From assembly GCF_000420645.1 (NCBI RefSeq), contig NZ_ATVI01000006.1:372001-436000 (forward strand): DNA of 64,000 nucleotides. The letters run 5' to 3'. The notes below the pieces were generated by a model. The model searched no databases. It was not told the DNA's origin and worked only from the letters and a program-made list of their open reading frames with translations. Positions within the stretch are counted from its first letter, which is position 1. Every line of letters begins with the position of its first letter. This DNA comes from Nevskia ramosa DSM 11499. GTDB lineage: Bacteria > Pseudomonadota > Gammaproteobacteria > Nevskiales > Nevskiaceae. Shown one piece after another: positions 58,000 to 64,000 of this stretch. The position numbers and the translations under genes are program-made.

Positions 58000-60900
58000 C
58001 TAGCGCGCGCAGCCGGCCGCGATGCGATTGGCCAGTTCGGTGGGATCAGCCGGTTTGGTCAGATGACCATCGAAGCCGGCGGCGATTGCCTCGTCGCGAT
58101 CAGCAATACTGGCGAAGCCGGTGAGTGCAATCGCCAGGGTTCTCGGCAAGCGCCGCGCGGCCTCGATCACCCGCAGTTCGCGGACCAGCGTGTAGCCATC
58201 GGTACCCGGCATCGCGATGTCGGAAACCATGGCGTCGTAACGCTCCGATTCCAGCAATTGCAGCGCTTCCGAAGCCGAAGGCACCGCTGTGGCTTCAGCA
58301 CCCGCAGCGTTCAGCAGATGGGTGATCGCCTCGCGGCCGCCGACTTCGTCATCGACGATCAGGATGCGATAGCCGCGCAGCGACTGGTTCAGCGTCTGAC
58401 CGTTGCTGGCCGGCACTTCCTCGAACATCTGCGCCGGTGCCAGCGGCAGCCGCACCACGAAGCGCGCGCCCTTGCCCGGGCCTTCGCTGTGCGCGGCCAC
58501 GGTGCCGCCATGGCCTTCGGCAAGGTGGCGGACGATCGAGAGTCCCAGACCCATGCCACCGTGCTCGCGGGTGCGGCTGGTGTCGGCCTGACTGAAGCGA
58601 TCGAAGATGCGCGGCAGGCGATCGGTGGGAATGCCCATGCCGGTATCGGTGACGGTCAGCTCGGCCCAGGTCTCGACGCGCGCCAGCGACACCACGATGC
58701 GGCCGCCCTCCGGCGTGAACTTGATGGCGTTCTGCAGCAGGTTGGCGATGATCTGCTGCACGCGCCGGGTATCGGCGAGCAGCATCGTCGCTTCGTCCAT
58801 GCCGTCGGCGCTCAGGGAAATCTTCTTGGCTTCCGCCGTCGGCGCCATGCCTTCAACCGTTGCGCGGATCAGGCTGGACAGATTGGTCAGCCGCAGATCG
58901 AGGCTCAGACGGCCGCTGATGATGCGCGAGACATCGAGCAGATCGTCGATCAGCCGGGCCTGCAGGCGGCAGTTGCGATCGATGATGTCCAGCGCGCGCT
59001 GCATGGTCGGCCGATTGGTGATCGCCGAGGTGTCGCCATCGCCGGACAGCTTCTGCAGCACCGCGCTCCAGCCGGTGATGACGTTCAGCGGCGCGCGCAG
59101 TTCGTGGCTGACCAGCGCCAGGAATTCGTTCTTGGCGGCGTTGGCGCGCTCCGCTTCAGCACGCGCGGCATTGGCTTCGTCGAGCGCCAGGCGCAGGCGC
59201 TGGATGTCCTGGAAGGCCAGCACCGCGCCTTCGATGCGGTTGTCGCTGGTCTGATAGGCGCGCGCCGTGATGATGTGGCTGCGGCTCTGCAGATCCTGCG
59301 TTTCCTGCTCCACCGGCCGCAGTTCCTGCACGGCGTCGTCGAGGATGGCATCGAGCATTTCCGGCGCGAACGCGCTGGACCTCGGCAAGGCGCCGCCGAG
59401 ATCGGCCGCGGTGAGCCCGAACATCGGCCCGGCCGCCGGCGAGAAGTGGCGCACCCGGCGTTGCCGGTCGAGCATCAGCACCGGCACCGGAATGCCGTTG
59501 ATCAGATTGCTGAGATCATCGTTGAGCTGCACCAGCTCCTGGTTGCGCCGCGCCATTTCGTCGTTGACGCCGGTGAGGTCGCGGTTCGCTGCTTCGAGTT
59601 CCTGCTTGGCGGTCTGCAGCTCCTCGTTGGCGCTCTGCAGTTCCTCGTTCGCCGACAGCACTTCCTCGTTGGCGGTGCGCAGTTCCTCGCTGGTGGTGTC
59701 GTACTCGGTGACCACCGCGCGCAACTGGGTGCGGCTCTGTTCGAGTTCATCGCTGAGCACGCGGATGTAGTGCTCCAGCTCCTCGTTGCGGACATCGGGG
59801 TCGCCCGACACCGCCGGTACGAGTGCCGTCAGATCGCGCCGCTGCAGTGCGACCAGGAAGTAGCGCTGCGAGGCACCGGCCTGCAGCGGCAGCACTTCGA
59901 GCGTGTATTGATGGTTGTCGACGAAGACCCGATCACGGCGCACCGGCAGCTTGCTGCGCGCGGCTTCCATCAGCACGGCACGCACATCCACCTGCAGTTC
60001 CGGCCGCACCAGGCGGGCGATCGACAAGGTGGCGTCACCGCTGCTCGGCAGCAGGAACGGCGAGGTATCGCCGCGGAACTGCAGCACCCGGCCGTTGGCA
60101 TCGACGACGAAACCGGGCGGCCCGAAATGGGCCAGGGCCAGTTGATCGGCAAGATTCTCGAGCGCGAAATCCGGCTTCTCGCCACTCGGCAAACCGAGCA
60201 GCCCGGCCGGCAGCGGCTCGGTGAAAGTGAAGCCGCGCACCGGCCGCGGCGCTTTCGGCCGGCGGCGGTAGAGGTTGTGGCGGGTCGACACTTCCTCGAA
60301 CAGTTCCGGATCGGCTGCTTCCGAACGGCCCAGCAGCAGGCTGCCGCCGTTCGCCGCGGCATACGAGAACGCTTCGAAGGCCTGCTGCTTGGCATCCTTG
60401 TGCAGGTAGATCAGCAGGTTCCGGCAGGACACCAGATCGACGCCGGAGAACGGTGCATTGGCGAGCAGATTGTGGGTCGCGAAGATGCACAGCGAGCGCA
60501 GATCCTTGGTCAGCCGCCAGCCACCCTCTTCGGCCACGAAATACTGCGCGCGCCAGGTTTCGGGCACCGCCGCCATCGCTTCTGCCGAGTAACGCCCGAG
60601 GCGCGCGCGGCTGATCGCCCGCTCGTTGATGTCGGTACCGAAGATCTGCAGCTTGCGGGTGACACCGGCCGCGGCCATAGCATCGACGAACAGGATGGCG
60701 ATCGAATACACCTCTTCGCCGGTCGAGCAGCCGGGCACCCAGACGCGGATCGGGTTGGCGTTCGATTCGAGAATCGCCGGGATCACGAACTGGCGCAGGC
60801 CTTCGGTCAGTTCCGGATCGCGGAAGAAGGCGGTGACACCGACCAGCAGATCGTCCTTGAGGGCGAGGATTTCGTCCGGATCGTCGCGCAGGCGCACCAG

Positions 60901-61671
60901 GTAATGGCCGACATCGCCACCCGACTGCAGGAAGGCGCGGCGCATGAACCGCCGGCGCACGTTGACGTCCTTGTAGTAACGGAGGTTGAGGCCGGACTGC
61001 TTGTGGATCAGCGCATGAACCTCGTCGAGCACCTTGGCATCGGGCAGCACGGCGGGGTCGCTCGGCGCATCGCTTTCCAGATAGCGCTGGATCGCCGGCG
61101 CAATCTGCTCCGGCGTCAGTGCGGCATCGGCCAGCTGATTGTCGAGCACCGACTGCGGCATGCCGTCATGAGTTGCCGTGGCCGGCTCCTGGACCACGAC
61201 ATAGCCACCGGCATGACGCACTTCGGCAGCGCCTGCGGTACCGTCCTGGCCGGTGCCGGACAGGATGACGGCGGCGACATCGATCTCGCTGTCGCGTGCG
61301 GCCGATGACAGGAAGATATCGATCGGCAGATTCAGGCCGGGGCCGCGCGGCGTCAGCACCAGCTTGCGATCGAGCAGGGTGGCGGTCATCGCCGGCACCA
61401 GCACATAGATGCGACCGGCTTCGAGCATGTCGCCATCGCTCATCGACTGCACCGGGATGCTCGTGCACTTCTGCAGCACCGGCACCAGCTGGCTTTCGTG
61501 ATCCGGATCCAGATGGGTCAGCACCACGATCGCGAAACGCGGCACTTCCGGGAAGTGCTCGATCAGGCGGCTGAGCGCCTCCACGCCACCGGCGGAGGCG
61601 CCGATCACGGCGACGCTCAGCGCGGCCTGGTCGCGCTCAGGCGCAGCACGATCATCTGCTCCGGTATCCAT
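58000..61671 (-). CDS. CheB-CheR-PAS hybrid histidine kinase
   Basis: A 1223-residue protein fusing a CheB-type methylesterase domain (VIGASAGGVEAL at the N-terminus, ILSGTGQDG, with the Ser/His/Asp set), a CheR-type methyltransferase (FFRDPELTEGLRQF, VWVPGCSTGEEVYSIAIL, FGTDINERAISRARLG, quoted in parts), a long coiled coil (about 640-730, Glu/Leu/Asn-rich), a PAS domain, HisKA (FLALVSHELRAPLNVI), HATPase and a receiver (MVSDIAMPGTDGY). No chemotaxis genes are nearby, so it probably senses through the methylation-like domains rather than steering motility. The ATG 61671 is clear. Confidence 0.92.
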   Translation of the reverse strand: MDTGADDRAAPERDQAALSVAVIGASAGGVEALSRLIEHFPEVPRFAIVVLTHLDPDHESQLVPVLQKCTSIPVQSMSDGDMLEAGRIYVLVPAMTATLLDRKLVLTPRGPGLNLPIDIFLSSAARDSEIDVAAVILSGTGQDGTAGAAEVRHAGGYVVVQEPATATHDGMPQSVLDNQLADAALTPEQIAPAIQRYLESDAPSDPAVLPDAKVLDEVHALIHKQSGLNLRYYKDVNVRRRFMRRAFLQSGGDVGHYLVRLRDDPDEILALKDDLLVGVTAFFRDPELTEGLRQFVIPAILESNANPIRVWVPGCSTGEEVYSIAILFVDAMAAAGVTRKLQIFGTDINERAISRARLGRYSAEAMAAVPETWRAQYFVAEEGGWRLTKDLRSLCIFATHNLLANAPFSGVDLVSCRNLLIYLHKDAKQQAFEAFSYAAANGGSLLLGRSEAADPELFEEVSTRHNLYRRRPKAPRPVRGFTFTEPLPAGLLGLPSGEKPDFALENLADQLALAHFGPPGFVVDANGRVLQFRGDTSPFLLPSSGDATLSIARLVRPELQVDVRAVLMEAARSKLPVRRDRVFVDNHQYTLEVLPLQAGASQRYFLVALQRRDLTALVPAVSGDPDVRNEELEHYIRVLSDELEQSRTQLRAVVTEYDTTSEELRTANEEVLSANEELQSANEELQTAKQELEAANRDLTGVNDEMARRNQELVQLNDDLSNLINGIPVPVLMLDRQRRVRHFSPAAGPMFGLTAADLGGALPRSSAFAPEMLDAILDDAVQELRPVEQETQDLQSRSHIITARAYQTSDNRIEGAVLAFQDIQRLRLALDEANAARAEAERANAAKNEFLALVSHELRAPLNVITGWSAVLQKLSGDGDTSAITNRPTMQRALDIIDRNCRLQARLIDDLLDVSRIISGRLSLDLRLTNLSSLIRATVEGMAPTAEAKKISLSADGMDEATMLLADTRRVQQIIANLLQNAIKFTPEGGRIVVSLARVETWAELTVTDTGMGIPTDRLPRIFDRFSQADTSRTREHGGMGLGLSIVRHLAEGHGGTVAAHSEGPGKGARFVVRLPLAPAQMFEEVPASNGQTLNQSLRGYRILIVDDEVGGREAITHLLNAAGAEATAVPSASEALQLLESERYDAMVSDIAMPGTDGYTLVRELRVIEAARRLPRTLAIALTGFASIADRDEAIAAGFDGHLTKPADPTELANRIAAGCAR

Positions 61672-62031
61672 ACTCGTCTTCCGTCTCCCTGTCGTGAACG
61701 ATCGGTCTGTTCAGCGCGGCAAATCTTAAAGTGCTCCCGCCGCACAAAGCGAATTGACGAAACCGTGGAACCGGGTCTTTTCCGGCGACTTTTTCAATCA
61801 CCCGTCTGGCAGTAGCTGGAGCAGCGTCATGCCGCTGCAGGAACCACTTGCGGCAAGCTTCAGATGTCGCATTCGCAGCAGCGGCCGGTAGCGCAACCAC
61901 AGCTGATTCAAGGCTGCCGATCGACACTCACCCGTTCATCCGGAAGCGCAAGGTCAAGTTCTCCGGCTCGTCCCTCCGGCCATCTACCCGCTGCGTTTCC
62001 CCTACGGCTGTCTTCGGCGATCAGACGCGGC
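61672..62031. other. Intergenic region without supported gene
   Basis: 360 bases between two genes on the minus strand. Small reading frames cross it but none has a ribosome site with coding-type codon use. It should hold the promoter of the CheB-CheR kinase; I find no sigma-54 element and no convincing sigma-70 pair, and no strong terminator after the porin gene. Confidence 0.6.
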
Positions 62032-63549
62032 TCAGAAACGGTAGCTCGCGAACACCGCGGCAAAGTTCGAACTGCGGTAGCCGCCTTGTTCGAGCGCGGA
62101 GCCGGCCTGGAGGTGCTCGAGCCGTGTGGTCAGCGACAGCCGCGGCGTGAGGCTCCAGACCACCTGCAGGCGCGCGACATCGGCGGTGTGGCTGCCACCC
62201 GCGCCGGCCGTGCCGGCATAGGCCGTACCGTTGGCGCGGTAGACGGCATCGTCGCGGTCGACACGCCAGGTCCACTGGTATTCGAGCGTCACCCGCACAT
62301 CGGCAAGCGGCTGGAGCACGAGGTTCGGCGCGAATGCAGCGAGATTGGTCGGCGTCAGAAACAGGCCGTAGGCGTAGTAGATGTTGTTGCCGTACGGCGC
62401 CGAGGCATTGCGCAGCGTCCGTCCGCCATAGGCACCGCCACCGCTCGCGTAGTCGGCATGGAAGCCGAGGCGTGGCGCGAGGCGGTCCTGGCCCAGCCGC
62501 CAGTTCTGCGCGAACAGCGCCTGCCAGGCTTCGAGACGACGCCCGTCGTGATCGCCCCACTGGTGGTTGACGGTCCAGTCCAGCGTCGCCGCGCCGATCT
62601 CGCCCCACAGCCGCAGGCCGCCGTAATAGCGTTCCTCGCGTGCGGACAGCGCGCCCCAGGTCGCATTGCGCTGGCGCTGTCGCCACACGAACGGATCGAG
62701 ATAGAGCTTGCCGTCGAGCCAGCGACGCGGCAGCACGATGCCGCCGGTGATGCCCGAGAACCGGCGATCACGGTCCCGGTGGTCGTCGTCGATGCCGCCA
62801 TTGCCGAGGCGGTTGAAGTCGAAATCGAAGATATCGGCGCGCAGGTATTCACCGTTGATCCAGGTGCGCAGGCCGTTGACGGTGACATGCAGCGTGTTGT
62901 TGTCGCGCGCCGCGACCAGCAGGTTCGGTCCATCGATGAACAACTGCCGCCCGTAACGCACGCCGACCTCGACCGTGCCGAAGTGATCGGTCCAGTCCGC
63001 GAAGCGCTGCTGCAGGAACAGATCGTTGCGCAGCGCGCCGGACGGCGCGCCGATGTTGCGGCCCTCGATGACGCCGCGGCCGAGTTCGCCGAACAGCCGC
63101 AGATGCGGGCCGAGATGCAGGTCGGTGCCGACGAACACGCGATAGATGTCCTGCCGCTGCTCGCCGTCACGCAGCTGCGCGTGCTCGGTGTAGTTGATGC
63201 GCCCGCGCAGTTCGCCGGACAAGCTCAGGTAGACGTCCGGCCGGCCGATCGGCAGGTACTTGATCCGGTCGAGGAAATCATGCCGTTGGCCGGGATCACC
63301 CATGCGCTGCCAGTCCTCGGCCCAGCGTGCGACGTTGTAGCCGTTGACCGTCGCACCCTGTCCGACCGCAGCGACCGGGTAGCCGCCTGGCATCGGCGGC
63401 GCGGGCACCTTGGCGGCCGGCGCGTCCACAGCCGCGGGCATCTCGGGATCGGCGCCGCTGGCCTCGGTCGCGGCTTCGGCGGCCAGTGCCAGCACCGCAG
63501 ACAAGACACCGCAGGCCAGGCGCAGCGACAGCGTGGTATTCCAGGACAT
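62032..63549 (-). CDS. Alginate-export (AlgE-like) outer-membrane beta-barrel protein
   Basis: A 505-residue outer-membrane protein: signal peptide (LACGVLSAVLALAAEAA), a Pro/Ala-rich linker, then repeated amphipathic strands with charged turns (YLSLSGELRGRINYTEHAQLR, FGELGRGVIEGRNIGAPSG, VEVGVRYGRQLFIDGPNLL, in parts) and a C-terminal Phe (ASYRF), as expected for BAM-dependent barrels. This is the pattern of the alginate_exp family, which passes anionic polysaccharides or other solutes. No alginate biosynthesis genes are in the window. GAGGAG precedes the ATG. Confidence 0.87.
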   Translation of the reverse strand: MSWNTTLSLRLACGVLSAVLALAAEAATEASGADPEMPAAVDAPAAKVPAPPMPGGYPVAAVGQGATVNGYNVARWAEDWQRMGDPGQRHDFLDRIKYLPIGRPDVYLSLSGELRGRINYTEHAQLRDGEQRQDIYRVFVGTDLHLGPHLRLFGELGRGVIEGRNIGAPSGALRNDLFLQQRFADWTDHFGTVEVGVRYGRQLFIDGPNLLVAARDNNTLHVTVNGLRTWINGEYLRADIFDFDFNRLGNGGIDDDHRDRDRRFSGITGGIVLPRRWLDGKLYLDPFVWRQRQRNATWGALSAREERYYGGLRLWGEIGAATLDWTVNHQWGDHDGRRLEAWQALFAQNWRLGQDRLAPRLGFHADYASGGGAYGGRTLRNASAPYGNNIYYAYGLFLTPTNLAAFAPNLVLQPLADVRVTLEYQWTWRVDRDDAVYRANGTAYAGTAGAGGSHTADVARLQVVWSLTPRLSLTTRLEHLQAGSALEQGGYRSSNFAAVFASYRF

Positions 63550-63658
63550 GCACGACTCCTCGCACGATGATCAGGCTGTGATCCCTCGCCGCAGGCCGCA
63601 GTCGATCCGCCCGCTTCGGGCAGCGCGTCAGGGAAGGGTCGGGAATCGTTTTTCCGGT

Positions 63659-63674
63659 TGCCTGGCGGGTGCCA
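63659..63674 (-). promoter_or_regulatory. Weak sigma-54-like element upstream of the porin gene
   Basis: Minus strand TGGCACc-cgcc-AgGCA, GG-N10-GC exact but with a poor -12. Predicted start near 63648, about 99 bases before the ATG. Confidence 0.3.
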
Positions 63675-63726
63675 TGGCAGGCCGGTTGAATGTCGCCATC
63701 TTGGTCGCGGCGCGCGCGCCGGGAAA

Positions 63727-63771
63727 TAACACCATGGAGCTAGGCCGGCTCGATCCGGCCTGATGGTGTTA
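63727..63771. repeat. Large interrupted palindrome before the response-regulator gene
   Basis: Outer arms TAACACCAT and ATGGTGTTA (perfect, 9 bp) enclose inner arms GGCCGG-CTCGAT-CCGGCC. The structure may be an operator for divergent control of the porin and regulator genes, or an RNA hairpin. The 305-base gap 63550-63854 holds no supported gene. Confidence 0.55.
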
Positions 63772-63854
63772 GCTGCCTGTGCAGCGTTTGCCTACACTGA
63801 CGGCATGCACCATGTCCCGACGCCCGGCGGCCCGATCACAGCAACCGCGCTGTC

Positions 63855-64000
63855 ATGGAAATGACCGCGATGGACGCCGGCAATCTGCGCATCCTGGTGG
63901 CCGACGATCACCCGCTGTTCCGAGCCGCCATCGTCCATGCGCTGCAGCCGTTCACTGGCTCGGGCGGCAGCATCGCCGAAGCCTCGAGCTTCGCGTCGCT
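63855..64000 (+). CDS. NarL/LuxR-type response regulator, N-terminal part (cut by window end)
   Basis: 48 codons are visible: a short tail, then ILVADDHPLFRAAIVHALQP, the typical start of a receiver domain in NarL-family regulators with the acidic pair Asp-Asp. The phosphoacceptor and output domains lie beyond the window, so the family is inferred from this start only. Possible starts are ATG 63855, 63861 and 63870; none has a clear ribosome site. Confidence 0.7.
   Translation, partial: MEMTAMDAGNLRILVADDHPLFRAAIVHALQPFTGSGGSIAEASSFAS

Noticed and set aside
61864-63570. 568-codon open frame on the plus strand opposite the porin
   Set aside because: Antisense to a well-supported outer-membrane protein with signal peptide and C-terminal Phe.

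Overview
The window is a GC-rich, densely coded stretch of a gammaproteobacterial-type chromosome. Gene groupings recall E. coli (a BON/DUF883/holin/YqjK group like yqjDEK, and a ybhP-clsB-ybhN neighbourhood). Codon bias and gene content would fit a Nevskiales/Xanthomonadales-like organism, but no rRNA or other phylogenetic marker is present, so the taxon is an inference. I see no tRNA, rRNA, insertion sequence, prophage or CRISPR array.

Layout. (1) 1-16260: trehalose/alpha-glucan metabolism: the 3' end of otsA, then a tightly overlapping run glgE, treS-maltokinase fusion, glgB, glgX, treZ, treY. (2) 16336-20380: a 20-codon leader ORF coupled to a DUF6714-like gene, a LysR/YdhP-like MFS divergent pair, and an exported alpha/beta-hydrolase-like protein whose nucleophile serine is lost. 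(3) 20445-35718: a regulatory block: rpoN (sigma-54) with a single-domain response regulator and a DUF4142 lipoprotein, a six-PAS hybrid kinase, an NtrC-type activator, a BON/DUF883/YqjE/YqjK envelope-stress operon, an activator without a receiver domain, a CHASE3 hybrid kinase and a Crp-like regulator. (4) 35715-57856: stress and envelope genes: AsmA-like DUF748 protein, SrpA-like catalase, YihY, a general-stress flavin-split-barrel protein, a secreted protein with eight charged 30/31-residue repeats, a double hybrid kinase, a zinc metallopeptidase, an FAD oxidoreductase, a ferritin-like protein, an alpha/beta hydrolase with an HHE-like small gene, cardiolipin synthase/EEP/YbhN, HPII-type catalase and a glycine-zipper protein. 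(5) 58000-64000: a CheB-CheR hybrid kinase, an AlgE-like porin and the start of a NarL-type regulator.

Main hypothesis. Many intergenic regions carry a -24/-12 element of the form gGGCACG-N4-nTGC with exact GG-N10-GC spacing, oriented toward the next gene. They precede rpoN itself, the BON operon, the ferritin, the repeat protein, the hydrolase operon, the leader/DUF6714 pair, the dead hydrolase and the glycine-zipper gene; weaker versions precede the SrpA-like catalase, the Crp-like gene, the six-PAS kinase and, with GT at -12, glgE. Together with a non-canonically placed rpoN, two sigma-54 activators and four hybrid kinases, this suggests a self-contained, sigma-54-controlled stress/desiccation regulon. 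The motifs are seen directly; the regulon is inference.
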